A DNA stretch of 64,000 bases from Rhizobium sp. RCAM05350 (lineage in GTDB: Bacteria; Pseudomonadota; Alphaproteobacteria; Rhizobiales; Rhizobiaceae), in assembly GCA_024426085.1 (NCBI GenBank), contig CP087974.1:992001-1056000 (forward strand). The letters run 5' to 3'. Position numbers and translations under genes: made by a program. The notes below the pieces were generated by a model. That model had not been told where the DNA came from. It searched no databases and saw only the letters and a program-made list of their open reading frames with translations. This document shows, piece after piece, positions 33,766 through 44,080 of the stretch. The stretch's first letter is position 1, and the number at the start of each line of letters is the position of its first letter.

Positions 33766-35042
33766 CAGCGATCCGCCTCCGCATCACCGCCGTGCAGATA
33801 GGCGAGGACCTCATCGCTGCCGGCAAGCGCCATCGCCTCGGCCAACTGCCCGGCCATCTGTTCATCGCCGGCCAGACTTTCGCGCAGTTCGCGCGGCAGC
33901 TGCAGCAATAGCTCGTCGAGCACGGCCCCTGCTTCCTGGCGAAAGGCGTGGGAACCCAGCACATCGGTGCGGATAAGGCTGGCCAGTTCTTCCACAGGGT
34001 CAGGGCCGGTCAAGGCCGTACCCGCTTCTGTGCCCCGGCACTCGATATCAATCTTCTCGACCCAGCAACCGTTGAGGCCGGCGGCGAGATTGGTGATTTC
34101 GGCCAGCAGGAAATCAGGGTCGCGCCGGAGCTTCCAGGCCATCGGCGTGGTGCCTGTCAGCGAGATTCTGAGTATGAGATGGTCGGCACCCGCCTGATTT
34201 CGTAGCGACGACAGAGTTTCTCCCACCCTCTCCAGCATCTGGCGCCAGTCCTGCGCGCCAGTCAGATCGATGGCAACACGCTCGAAAACGGCCTGCCCGA
34301 TCTGATGCTCCCGGTATCCCAGCACACCATCATCGCCGACAGTGACCAGCGTTACCGTCTTTGGCCCTGCCTCGTTGATGTCGCGTCCCTGCGGCATGCC
34401 GGGCATGACGATCAGCGGCGCCTCGGAATGAACCTGCCGCATATGTACATGCCCCAAGGCCCAATAATCAAACCCATGCCGCGCAAGCTCGGCCACGCTG
34501 GTTGGCGCATAGGGATCATGGCCCGGTGTGCCCGCCAGACTTGTATGCAACATGCCGATATTGACGGCATCGGCGATCGGCGGCTGGAACGATGGCAGCA
34601 GGCTGTCTGGCGCATGCGGATTGGCAAAGCTGATACCGTGGATATGGACGCCGCGACCATCGCCCAGAGTTTTGGCAAGCACCGGTTTTGCCCGGCCCGC
34701 AAACACATGCACATTGGCTGGGAATGTCAGTTCGCGCGTCATGGCCGACTGCAGATCGTGATTGCCGCGGATCAGGAATACGCTGATCCCGGCCGTTTCC
34801 AATCGGCGCAATTCGCTCGACAGATAGAGCGCCGTGTTCATCGAGGTCTGGGAGCCGTCGTAGAGGTCGCCCGCGATCAGCAGCGCATCGACGCCCTCCT
34901 CCAGGCACAGATCGACGATCCTTGCCAGCGCTGTCCGGGTCGCACCGCGCACCAGCTCGGCGAGTTCCGGATTTTTCAGCGCAAGACTACGCAAGGGTGA
35001 ATCGAGATGAAGGTCGGCGGTATGGACGAAACGAAACGGCAT
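33765..35042 (-). CDS. SbcD/YhaO-like DNA exonuclease (metallophosphoesterase)
   Basis: 425 aa, intact. Calcineurin-like motifs in order: HTADLHLD (residues 7-14), GDLYDGS, RGNHD, and GHVHM, the Mre11/SbcD set binding two metals. The C-terminal third would contact the ATPase partner. Starts MPFRFVHTADLHLD; the stop overlaps the ATPase start. Closest described relatives are Bacillus YhaO and the SbcD family. An independent classical sbcCD may exist elsewhere in the genome. Confidence 0.88.
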   Translation of the reverse strand: MPFRFVHTADLHLDSPLRSLALKNPELAELVRGATRTALARIVDLCLEEGVDALLIAGDLYDGSQTSMNTALYLSSELRRLETAGISVFLIRGNHDLQSAMTRELTFPANVHVFAGRAKPVLAKTLGDGRGVHIHGISFANPHAPDSLLPSFQPPIADAVNIGMLHTSLAGTPGHDPYAPTSVAELARHGFDYWALGHVHMRQVHSEAPLIVMPGMPQGRDINEAGPKTVTLVTVGDDGVLGYREHQIGQAVFERVAIDLTGAQDWRQMLERVGETLSSLRNQAGADHLILRISLTGTTPMAWKLRRDPDFLLAEITNLAAGLNGCWVEKIDIECRGTEAGTALTGPDPVEELASLIRTDVLGSHAFRQEAGAVLDELLLQLPRELRESLAGDEQMAGQLAEAMALAGSDEVLAYLHGGDAEADR

Positions 35043-35238
35043 AGCCGACCATGGCCCGCCGTCTGGCCTTGCGTCAATGCCGCGGGCGCCCTGCCCGCAT
35101 GTCTATTCAGTGCTTTCACCTTCGCAACATTATTGGGGAGATGTGGGGCCAAAGGCCAATGGCCGCCGATTAGACTTGACTATAATACCAACAATACCGT
35201 CATTTGACATGGCACCTCATAATATCCATATGAAACAC

Positions 35239-35710
35239 ATGAAATCCACATTCGAAGTCTCCGACAAGCTCTTTGAGCTCTATCATCGCGTTCACCGCCT
35301 CATCAACGAGATCGATGACTGAGGAAGGCGTGTCGCTGGCGCGCAGCAAGTTCCTGTTTTTCCTGAGCAAGCTTGGCCCTTGTCGGTCGACCGATATCGC
35401 CGGCGCGCTGAACTTCGCACCGCGGACGGTGACTGAAGCCATCGACGGACTGGAGCGAGACAAGCTGGTGGTGCGCAAGCCCGATCCGGAAGACCGCCGT
35501 GCCAAGATCGTCTCGATCACCGATGTCGGCCGCGTCGTTCTCGAAGCTGCCGAGCATCCGCGCAAGCAGCTGATCGAAGAGATTTTCTCGGCCCTGGACG
35601 ACGAGCAGCTCGACCAGATGCACGATATTGTCAGCCGGCTGGTCGTCAAGGCCGAGGAAATCCGCAAACGCAAGGAAACCGAAAGCACCAGCGAAACGGC
35701 GGCCGAATAG
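35239..35710 (+). CDS. MarR-type transcription regulator
   Basis: About 157 aa winged-helix regulator: KFLFFLSKLGPCRSTDIAGA, the recognition helix region APRTVTEAIDGLERDKLV and the wing KPDPEDRRAKIVSIT. An extra A near 35318 splits it between HRLINE and MTEEGVSLA. Start uncertain: ATG 35239 (MKSTFEVSDKLFELYH), 35230 or 35209 are all in frame and none has a clear ribosome site. A TTGACT and a TATAAT-like stretch lie near 35175. Target genes unknown; the neighbours do not point to a pathway. Confidence 0.83.
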
Positions 35711-35744
35711 CGCCAGTCTTCGCCGCTCCCCTCAGGTTCAAATA

Positions 35745-35776
35745 GAAAAGGCCGGGACATCATGTTCCGGCCTTTT
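35745..35776. terminator. Bidirectional terminator
   Basis: AAAAGGCCGG / loop of 11 / CCGGCCTTTT with A and T tracts on either side, placed between the convergent MarR and phytase-like genes and usable by both. Confidence 0.8.
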
Positions 35777-35798
35777 CCGTTCATCAGTACAGAAGCAC

Positions 35799-37991
35799 TT
35801 ACATCGCGTTCATCGTACCGATCGGGAAGAACAGCGTTTCGCCGGAGGAATCGTCGACACCGTCATTGTCGGTAACGACATAGCCGTTGCCGGCCGCATC
35901 GACCGTGAAGCCTTCAACCTTGTCGATGACGTAGCCGCCGAGTGCCTTCAGATCGGGAATGAGATCACGGACCTCTTCCTTCTTGACGACTGGCAGTTCG
36001 CCACCGAGTTTGGCCGGCTTCAGATCGGCAAGCGCGACGCGATAAATCTTCTTCAGCTTGGCAGCGTTACCAATCAGGTTGTCGCGCTCGATGATATAGG
36101 CGTGATCGCCATGAACGGTAATTTCGGAAAGACCAACCCAGCCTTCTTCGATCTTTTCAAGCGGATAACGAACCGCACCCCATTCCTTGGATGACGGCTT
36201 GTAGGAGACGAGCTTTACAAAACCCTTCTCGTCATCGCCCCATTCGCGCTGCATGGCCATCCAGAGAACCTGGTCATCGCCCTCGCCAATGCTGGTGATA
36301 CCTTCAAAGCCGAAACGCTTCTCGCCGGCACGCAGCTCCGCGGGGATGGCGATTTCCTTCTCGATCTCGCCCTTCTTGTTCACGTGAATGATCGCGTGGC
36401 TGTAAAGCTTGTCGGCGTCACCTTCATTGGCGAGCCAGAAGCCGCCCTCGCCGTCTGGCGTCAGGCCTTCGCTATCGAGCTTCTGCGCGGCAGCGCCATT
36501 GCGGGTGATGCGCAGCGCGTCGACGATCTTTGCCGGCTTTGCGGTTGCGTCGATCGTGAAGACCGTCGGCTGCAAGGCGTAGAAGGAGTCGTTGACGGCA
36601 TAAAGCATGCCCGGCCTGTCCTTGACCGGAGCAAGGCCCGAGAGCGCGCCAAATCCGATCAGTTCGCCGTCTTTTTCGGTGGAGACGATCTGCGGATAGG
36701 CAGCCTCCCCTTCTGCACGCTCATAGAGCATGACATGCGAACGGGCGCCGCCGTCTTCAACGAGGTCAGCTTCGTTGGCGGTCACGAACAGGTTGCGGCT
36801 TGGGATGGCTACGGCGCCTTCCGGAGCGACGCCCGACGGCAGGAGCTGGAGAAGCTGCGGCTCGGCACCGGTGTCCTTGTAGACCCCAACGATCGATGCG
36901 CGCTCGGCAAGCACGAAGAACAGGTTGTCGTCACCGAACTTGGCAGCTTCCAGGCCTTCCGGCTCGACGCCCTTCTTGTTGCGCTTGTCCGGGTAGTGGC
37001 CAATCTTGGCGATCTCGCGCTCCAAGCCGGCGCCGTTCTCGTAAAGAACCTTGCCGGTCTTGTCGAAGATCGTGAAGCCGCGTGCGCCGCCCTTCCAGTC
37101 GCCTTCATTGGCAACCACGAAGCGGTTGTCGTCCAGCCACTTTACGGCGTCGGGCTCGCGGGCGACATCCTTCATCTCGCCGGTGAACTTGAGGGCGCCG
37201 TCCTTCTTGGTGTCGATGCCTTCGAGGCTGACGCTACCAGCGGAGAAGTGGCTCTTCACGGTGCCGGTCTTGCCGTCGATGATGACGATATAGTTGTTTT
37301 CCTGAAGCGTCAGTGCGATCTCGTCCTGGCCGTTGAAGGCGACGAATTCCGGCTCCGGGTCGTCACCGGCAACGTCGGCAAGGCCGGTCAGGGTGACGTG
37401 CTTGATCGAGCCGCAATCGACCACGCCATCCTTCAGCGACAGGATCACCAGGTCGCCAGCAGGCATCTGCGGGATGTCGCCGTCATTGACCTCTTCGTCG
37501 CGCTCGTTTTCGATCGCGATCGCGGCAATCGTCTTGTCCTTGTTGAGGGCGATGGAGTCCGGCTGGCCGCCGAGGTCGCAGGTCGTGTCGACAGCCTTGG
37601 AGGCAAGATCCACCTGCGCCAGGATGCCCGACGGCTTGACGAAGCTTTCGCGCGTGTTGATCGCGACAAGCGCCTTGCCGGCTGCGATCGTCACCGAAGT
37701 CGGCTCACCGTCGAAAGCGACGGAACCGCCGGCCTTCGGTGCCTTCGCGTCGGTAATATCGATGAAGCCGATCGCCTTGTTCGGGCTGTCGGAATAGACG
37801 AGCATGTTGCCGTCTTCGCTAGCGGCGATGATTTCAGCCGAGGTGACGGATTTCTTGTCAACGCCTTCAGGCAGATTGTCGGCAACGGCAAAAGAGGCAA
37901 TACGATTGAATACGGGTTCTGCGCTGACCGCCGACGCGGTCGAGGCAGCAAGCACGGCAGCGAGTGCCGCGGTGAGCGAAAATGTCTTCAC
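35799..37991 (-). CDS. Secreted esterase-like phytase family protein
   Basis: 730 aa, intact. Signal peptide MKTFSLTAALAAVLAASTASAVSA at the N-terminus; the rest is a beta-propeller-like body with YVVTDNDGVDD near the C-terminus and GITSIGEGDDQVLWM, typical of the 'esterase-like activity of phytase' family of periplasmic or secreted phosphoesterases. The start is GTG 37991 with AGGAGGGA 9 bp before it. A Pho-box-like sequence lies 50 bp upstream, which fits expression under phosphate limitation. Exact substrate unknown. Confidence 0.85.
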   Translation of the reverse strand: MKTFSLTAALAAVLAASTASAVSAEPVFNRIASFAVADNLPEGVDKKSVTSAEIIAASEDGNMLVYSDSPNKAIGFIDITDAKAPKAGGSVAFDGEPTSVTIAAGKALVAINTRESFVKPSGILAQVDLASKAVDTTCDLGGQPDSIALNKDKTIAAIAIENERDEEVNDGDIPQMPAGDLVILSLKDGVVDCGSIKHVTLTGLADVAGDDPEPEFVAFNGQDEIALTLQENNYIVIIDGKTGTVKSHFSAGSVSLEGIDTKKDGALKFTGEMKDVAREPDAVKWLDDNRFVVANEGDWKGGARGFTIFDKTGKVLYENGAGLEREIAKIGHYPDKRNKKGVEPEGLEAAKFGDDNLFFVLAERASIVGVYKDTGAEPQLLQLLPSGVAPEGAVAIPSRNLFVTANEADLVEDGGARSHVMLYERAEGEAAYPQIVSTEKDGELIGFGALSGLAPVKDRPGMLYAVNDSFYALQPTVFTIDATAKPAKIVDALRITRNGAAAQKLDSEGLTPDGEGGFWLANEGDADKLYSHAIIHVNKKGEIEKEIAIPAELRAGEKRFGFEGITSIGEGDDQVLWMAMQREWGDDEKGFVKLVSYKPSSKEWGAVRYPLEKIEEGWVGLSEITVHGDHAYIIERDNLIGNAAKLKKIYRVALADLKPAKLGGELPVVKKEEVRDLIPDLKALGGYVIDKVEGFTVDAAGNGYVVTDNDGVDDSSGETLFFPIGTMNAM

Positions 37992-38040
37992 GGGATGTCC
38001 CTCCTGAGCAATGAATACGGAGGGGTTTTGAGCGTGCAGT

Positions 38041-38058
38041 GTAACACCCGCATGACAG
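38041..38058 (-). promoter_or_regulatory. Possible PhoB box
   Basis: Minus strand CTGTCAT-GCGG-GTGTTAC: two 7-mers 11 bp apart. The first is a perfect PhoB half-site, the second matches 5 of 7. It lies 50 bp upstream of the phytase-like gene. Confidence 0.45.
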
Positions 38059-38122
38059 CCAAAGCATATTAGAAAGCGATCGCCAAGCCAAGTGGCACAG
38101 AGCCCAACAAGGACCGCAAACG

Positions 38123-38150
38123 AAAAGAGGCCCGGGAAAACCCGGGCCTC
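38123..38150 (-). terminator. Terminator of hupB
   Basis: Ten-bp perfect stem GAGGCCCGGG / TTTT / CCCGGGCCTC followed by TTTT on the minus strand, about 60 bp after the hupB stop. Confidence 0.85.
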
Positions 38151-38212
38151 AAATCAACCTGCTATCGAACCGTTGGCATCTTTGCCACGGTGCTGCAGAC
38201 GAAACATGAAAC

Positions 38213-38485
38213 TTAGTTCACGGCGTCCTTGAGACCCTTGCCGGCCGAGAACTTCGGCACGTTGCGGGCAGGGATATCGACTTCTGCGCCGGTGGACGGG
38301 TTGCGGCCCTTCGATGCTTCGCGGCGGCTGACCGAGAAGTTGCCGAAGCCAACGAGGCGAACATCGCCGCCGTTCTTCAGTTCTGCCTGGATAACGTCGA
38401 AGATTCCATCAACTGCAGAAGATGCATCTGTCTTCGAGAGTCCGGCCTTCTCGGCAACTGCGGACACGAGCTCATTCTTGTTCAT
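38213..38485 (-). CDS. hupB: DNA-binding protein HU
   Basis: 90-aa histone-like nucleoid protein. MNKNELVSAVAEKAGLSKTD start, then VGFGNFSVSRREASKGRNP and the DNA-bending arm with the conserved Pro (AEVDIPARNVPKFSAGKGLK). ATG 38485 has AAAGGGGTGG upstream; the in-frame Met 15 codons earlier is not used in the family. Intact. Placed downstream of lon, as in many proteobacteria. Confidence 0.97.
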   Translation of the reverse strand: MNKNELVSAVAEKAGLSKTDASSAVDGIFDVIQAELKNGGDVRLVGFGNFSVSRREASKGRNPSTGAEVDIPARNVPKFSAGKGLKDAVN

Positions 38486-38620
38486 GTTTCCACCCCTTTC
38501 AATACTGGTTCGAAACGACTCAATTTTCAAGCCGGGAGCAGCATACGCGCGACCCCTGCCTTGGCAAACCCAATCGCTCCGAATCCCATGGAATGCAAGG
38601 CTTTGCGCGGGGTTTTACAT

Positions 38621-38648
38621 AAAAAAGACCGGCAAAAATGCCGGTCTT
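38621..38648 (-). terminator. Terminator of lon
   Basis: Minus strand GACCGGC / ATTTTT / GCCGGTC stem followed by six T, about 68 bp after the lon stop. Confidence 0.8.
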
Positions 38649-38715
38649 CCACTGTTTCCGCTCCAAATCAGTGCACAACCTGTGGCAGGCACCAGTTCGA
38701 GCTCAAGTCAAGTGC

Positions 38716-41129
38716 CTAGTGGGCAATCGACGCCGGCGTCATCAGCCGGATCGGCTGCCGCAATCGGCACGACCTGCTTGGCCGGATCCCACTCGATTGC
38801 CTCCGGAACCCGCAGCAACGCATGCTGCAGAACCTCGCCAATATGCGAGACCGGAATGATCTCCATATTGTTCTTCACGTTGTCCGGAATATCCGCCAGA
38901 TCCTTGGCGTTTTCTTCCGGGATCAGCACCTTCTTGATGCCGCCGCGAAGCCGCTGCGAGCAGCTTTTCCTTCAGGCCACCGATCGGCAGGACACGGCCG
39001 CGCAGGGTGATTTCACCCGTCATCGCCACATCCTTGTTGACGGCAATACCGGTCATGATCGACACGATCGCCGTTGCCATGGCTACACCAGCAGACGGAC
39101 CGTCCTTCGGTGTCGCGCCTTCCGGTACGTGCACATGGATGTCGCTCTTGTCGAACAAAGGCGGCTCGATACCGAAGTCGATTGTGCGCGAGCGGACATA
39201 GGATGCCGCAGCCGAAATCGATTCCTTCATCACGTCGCGCAGGTTGCCGGTCACCGTCATGCGGCCCTTGCCGGGCATCATGACGCCTTCGATGGTCAGA
39301 AGCTCGCCGCCAACTTCCGTCCACGCGAGACCCGTGACAACGCCCACCTGATCGGTGCGTTCGGCTTCGCCGTGGCGATAGCGCGGAACACCGAGATAGT
39401 CGTTGATGTTCTCAGCAGTCACTTCAACCTTGTCGGTACGACCCTTCAGGATTTCGGTGACGGCCTTGCGGGCAACCTTCATCAGCTCGCGTTCCAGGCT
39501 ACGCACACCGGCTTCGCGGGTGTAGGTCTGGATGATCGCCGACAAAGCACCGTCGGTGATCGCGAACTCCTTCGGCTGAAGCGCGTGGTCGGCAATCGCC
39601 TTCGGCAACAGGTGCCGCTTGGCAATTTCCAGCTTTTCCTCTTCCGTGTAACCGGCGATGCGGATCACTTCCATGCGGTCCATCAACGGCGCCGGAATGT
39701 TTAGCGTGTTCGCCGTGGTGATGAACATCACGTTCGAGAGGTCATATTCGACCTCCAGATAGTGGTCCATGAACGTCGAGTTCTGTTCCGGATCCAGCAC
39801 CTCCAAGAGAGCTGACGACGGATCGCCGCGGAAATCCTGGCCCATCTTGTCGATTTCATCGAGCAGGAAGAGCGGGTTGGACTTCTTCGCCTTCTTCATC
39901 GACTGGATGACCTTGCCGGGCATCGAGCCGATATAAGTGCGGCGGTGACCGCGGATTTCGGCTTCGTCACGAACGCCGCCAAGCGCCATGCGGATATATT
40001 CGCGGCCGGTCGCCTTGGCGATCGACTTGGCAAGCGAGGTCTTGCCGACGCCCGGAGGGCCGACGAGGCACAGGATCGGACCCTTGATCTTCTGCGAGCG
40101 CGCCTGGACAGCCAGGTACTCGATAATGCGCTCCTTGACCTTGTCGAGGCCGAAGTGATCCAGTTCCAGCACCTGTTCGGCGTGGTTGAGATCGGTCTTG
40201 ACCTTCGACTTCTTCGACCACGGAATGCCGAGCAGCCAATCCAGGTAGTTGCGCACGACGGTGGCTTCCGCCGACATCGGGCTCATCTGGCGCAGCTTCT
40301 TGACTTCCGCGTCGGCCTTTTCACGGGCTTCCTTGGAGAGCTTGGTCTTGGTGATGCGGTCTTCCAGTTCGGCCATCTCGTCGCGGCCTTCCTCGCCGTC
40401 GCCGAGTTCCTTCTGGATCGCCTTCATCTGTTCGTTCAGGTAATATTCGCGCTGGGTCTTTTCCATCTGGCGCTTGACGCGCGAACGGATACGCTTTTCG
40501 ACCTGCAGAACCGAGATCTCGCCTTCCATGAAGCCGAGCGCCTTTTCAAGGCGCAGCTTGACGCTGGTCGTCTCGAGCATTTCCTGCTTTTCGACGATCT
40601 TGATGGAGAGATGCGAAGCAACCGTATCGGCGAGCTTCGAATAGTCTTCGATCTGGCTGGCAGCGCCGACGACTTCCGGAGAAATCTTCTTGTTGAGCTT
40701 CACATAGCTCTCGAATTCCGAGACCACGGAACGGCTCAGCGCTTCAATCTCGACCGGATCTTCCGCCGGCTCGGAAAGCGGATGTGCCATCGCTTCATAA
40801 AATTCTTCACGGCCGGTATAGCCGTCGATCTCGGCGCGCGGCCTTCGACCAGGACCTTGACGGTCCCGTCGGGCAGCTTCAGCAACTGCAGCACGTTGGC
40901 TATGGTGCCGATCTGGTAGATCGAAGCCGGTTCCGGATCGTCGTCACTCGCGTTGATCTGGGTTGCAAGCATGATCTGCTTGTCGGTGCCCATGACTTCT
41001 TCCAGCGCACGGATCGACTTTTCACGGCCAACAAACAGCGGCACGATCATGTGCGGGAATACCACGATGTCGCAGCGGCAGCACCGGATAGGTCGCGCTG
41101 TCAATTGCCGGAGACGTTTTGCTCGTCAT
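38716..41129 (-). CDS. lon: ATP-dependent protease Lon
   Basis: Cytoplasmic AAA+ serine protease for damaged and regulatory proteins. N-domain from [19 protein letters not shown], Walker [16 protein letters not shown], Walker [12 protein letters not shown], and the catalytic Ser in [13 protein letters not shown] with the downstream Lys. Indels: a lost CG near 41080 (LRDIVVF), a missing base near 40840, an extra G near 38950 ([12 protein letters not shown]), and a lost CG near 38723 at the very end. With these the protein is 805 aa ending SIAH at TAG 38716; without the last repair it would end at 38708. RBS AAAGGAAATGAC precedes ATG 41129. Confidence 0.95.
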
Positions 41130-41552
41130 GTCATTTCCTTTCCGTCCCGTTTCGGGCCCGTTACCCGAAGCGTTCAAGGGCGCTTCCGGTCCTCATTCTT
41201 TCCACTGTCAGGTGGAGTGTGTGACGTCTGTTTTCAACCCTTTGCCGACTACCGACCTGGGAGGCGGCGTAGTCGGATAGTAAACGGCATCTGACTGTCG
41301 CGGACCTTACCGCGGGAGTTAACGCACACGCTTCGTGCCAGGACACACCGACACAGAATCGTTACATAATCGCGTTGTTGACTGCTTTTAGCAATCGCTG
41401 ATTCGACAGATTAACGGTTCTACCGCAGCCCCCTTGGGAAGGCCTGCCAATTGCTCCATGTAATGCAAAAGTGCAAGGCTGCACTGCGCTTTTGACGTCG
41501 CCTCCTTTGACTTGAAGGCAGGAAGCGGGACACGCGCCCAACATGCATCATG
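41130..41552. other. lon-clpX intergenic region
   Basis: No gene seen in about 420 bp. It should hold the lon promoter on the minus strand. No convincing sigma32 or sigma70 hexamers were found. Confidence 0.4.
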
Positions 41553-41579
41553 AAAAGGCCCGCACATGGCGGGCCTTTT
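41553..41579 (-). terminator. Terminator of clpX
   Basis: AAAAGGCCCGC / CATG-type loop / GCGGGCCTTTT, 19 bp after the corrected clpX stop. The uncorrected clpX frame would read through it, which supports the correction. The A and T tracts make it usable in both directions. Confidence 0.85.
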
Positions 41580-41597
41580 GAGAAAATTGCGGTCCGA

Positions 41598-42876
41598 TCA
41601 GGCCGGAAACGTTGGCCTTCTCTTCCGAGCGCTCCGAGTAGATGTAGAGCGGCCGGGCCGACCCCTTGACCACCTCGTCGGATATGACCACCTCGCGAAC
41701 GCCTTCCAGCGTCGGCAGTTCGAACATAGTGTCGAGCAGGATCTTCTCCATGATCGAACGCAGTCCACGCGCACCGGTCTTGCGGATGATGGCGCGCTTG
41801 GCGATTTCGCGCAGCGCATCCTCGTGGAACGTCAGTTCCACGTCTTCCATCTCGAACAGGCGCTGATACTGCTTGATCAGTGCGTTCTTCGGCTCCGACA
41901 GAATCTGGATCAGGGCCGGCTCGTCGAGATCCTCGAGCGTCGCCAGAACGGGCAGACGGCCGATGAATTCCGGGATGAGGCCGAACTTTACCAGATCTTC
42001 CGGCTCCAGTTCGCGCAGAACTTCGCCAACGCGGCGATCTTCCGGAGATTTCACCGAAGCGCCGAAGCCTATCGAGGTCTTTTCGCCGCGTGCCGAGATG
42101 ATCTTGTCGAGGCCGGCAAAGGCGCCACCGCAGATGAACAGGATATTGGTCGTGTCAACCTGCAGGAATTCCTGCTGCGGATGCTTGCGGCCACCCTGCG
42201 GAGGAACGGATGCGACCGTGCCTTCCATGATCTTCAGAAGCGCCTGCTGCACGCCCTCGCCCGAAACGTCCCTGGTGATCGACGGATTGTCGGACTTACG
42301 CGAGATCTTGTCGACTTCGTCGATATAGACGATGCCGCGCTGTGCCCGCTCAACATTGTAGTCGGCCGACTGCAGCAGCTTCAGGATGATGTTCTCGACG
42401 TCTTCGCCGACATAACCGGCTTCGGTCAATGTCGTGGCATCAGCCATCGTGAACGGCACATCGATGATGCGCGCCAGCGTCTGGGCCAGATAGGTCTTGC
42501 CGCAACCAGTCGGGCCGACGAGCATGATGTTCGACTTTGCAAGCTCGATGTCGCTTCCCTTCGCTGAATGCGCCAGACGCTTGTAGTGATTGTGGACGGC
42601 GACCGACAGAATGCGCTTGGCCTGTTGCTGGCCAATGACGTATTCGTCGAGAACCTTGATGATCTCCTGCGGCGTCGGAACGCCATCGCGGGACTTGACC
42701 ATCGATGTCTTGTTCTCTTCGCGGATGATGTCCATGCAGAGTTCGACGCATTCATCGCAGATGAACACTGTCGGTCCGGCAATCAGCTTGCGGACCTCGT
42801 GCTGGCTCTTTCCGCAGAAGGAGCAGTATAGGGTATTCTTGGAGTCACCGCCGTTGCTACCGCTGACCTTGCTCAT
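41598..42876 (-). CDS. clpX: ATP-dependent Clp protease ATP-binding subunit ClpX
   Basis: AAA+ unfoldase that feeds ClpP. Zinc finger C18, C21, C40, C43 ([18 protein letters not shown]), Walker [15 protein letters not shown], Walker [11 protein letters not shown]. An extra C near 41606 (TTTCC for TTTC) hides the stop: repaired the protein ends EEKANVSA with TGA 41598 and has 425 aa, the norm. Unrepaired it reads to 41548, 17 residues longer and across the terminator hairpin. Downstream of clpP on the same strand. Confidence 0.97.
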
Positions 42877-43176
42877 ATCACTTTCCTTCCAGCACGCCGG
42901 ACACCTAGACGAGGTGAAACGGACTACTCAACCCGCTCCGCACATTTTCCGCGTTCATGCGCAAAATGACGGCGCTTTCGGGAGTACGAACCGGCTTCAA
43001 ACAACCATGTTTGATGTCCGGCAGCAACGGATCTCCCACCGAATACCGAATGCTAGGACTTCAAACTTCTACATAGCATTAACGGTTGATATTAACGGCT
43101 TTGGCCTGCGGATAAAGCCCTATGACGGTTACAAATGTGTCACAAATGCATCTATCCGCACACAAAAGCTTGAAAA
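42877..43176. other. clpP-clpX intergenic region
   Basis: 300 bp without a gene. Likely contains a clpX promoter; no clear hexamers were identified. Confidence 0.35.
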
Positions 43177-43808
43177 TCACGCGTCCGGCGCAGATTCCAT
43201 GGCCTCACGTGACGTGATGACCTTGTCGACGACACCCCAGCTCAGCGCTTCGTCCGCAGTCATGAAGTGGTCACGATCAAGCGTCTGTTCAACTTCTTCA
43301 TAGGTCCGGCCCGTGTGCTTGACATAGACTTCGTTCAGGCGGCGCTTCATTTTCAGGATATCGCGGGCATGCCGTTCGATGTCGGATGCCTGCCCCTGGA
43401 AGCCGCCGGACGGCTGGTGAACCATGATACGGGCGTTCGGCGTCGCAAAGCGCATGTCCTTGTGGCCGGCAGCGAGAAGCAGCGACCCCATGGATGCAGC
43501 TTGGCCGATGCAGAGCGTCGAAACAGCGGGCTTGATAAACTGCATCGTATCGTAGATCGCCATGCCGGCGGTGACGACGCCACCCGGCGAATTGATGTAG
43601 AGGGCGATTTCCTTCTTCGGGTTTTCAGCCTCGAGGAACAGCAGCTGGGCGCAGATCAGCGTTGCCATCTGGTCTTCCACGGGACCCGTCAAAAGATGAT
43701 GCGCTCTTTCAGAAGACGCGAAAAGATATCGTAGGAGCGCTCGCCGCGATTGGTCTGTTCAACGACCATCGGCACCAGAGCCATAGCGGTATCAACGGGA
43801 TTTCTCAT
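43177..43808 (-). CDS. clpP: ATP-dependent Clp protease proteolytic subunit
   Basis: Serine protease forming the tetradecameric barrel docked by ClpX. Catalytic Ser in [11 protein letters not shown], His in MVHQPSGGF, Asp in the C-terminal third. A T is missing near 43690 (TTTT for five T), cutting off the first 40 residues [20 protein letters not shown]; repaired length is 210 aa. Start ATG 43808. A heat-shock-like promoter lies about 70 bp upstream. Confidence 0.96.
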
Positions 43809-43880
43809 GTCAAACCTTTGTCTATCTGGCGCGCAAATCCTTTTGCACACCGGGAATCATCGGGAATATCTCTTGTCCTT

Positions 43881-43910
43881 ACATAGAGTGTCCAAGTACC
43901 CGACTTCAAG
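43881..43910 (-). promoter_or_regulatory. Possible heat-shock (RpoH) promoter of clpP
   Basis: Minus strand CTTGAAG (43910-43904), 15 bp, CTCTATGT (43888-43881). It resembles the RpoH pattern CTTGAA...CCCATNT with the alphaproteobacterial CTATNT variant; the match of the -10 part is partial. Confidence 0.35.
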
Positions 43911-44080
43911 TCGCGAACTCTGCATAACGTTAATAGCCGCGCAGAGCCGGGACATCGCCATTCCTGCGCATCCATGCCAGTTCTTTAGCGGATACTAACG
44001 CGCGATAGGGCGAAGAGCGGTTTTTAAGCTTTTTCACACAGGCTTTCGGTCTTTCAGAGTGAAAAATCGGTAAATGCGGA

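Noticed and set aside
36384..38072. 562-codon plus-strand frame opposite the phytase-like gene
   Set aside because: The minus-strand protein has a signal peptide, RBS and family motifs; the plus frame has none.
41548..41597. 17-residue C-terminal extension of ClpX
   Set aside because: It reads through the terminator hairpin; removing one C restores the normal ending ANVSA and stop at 41598.
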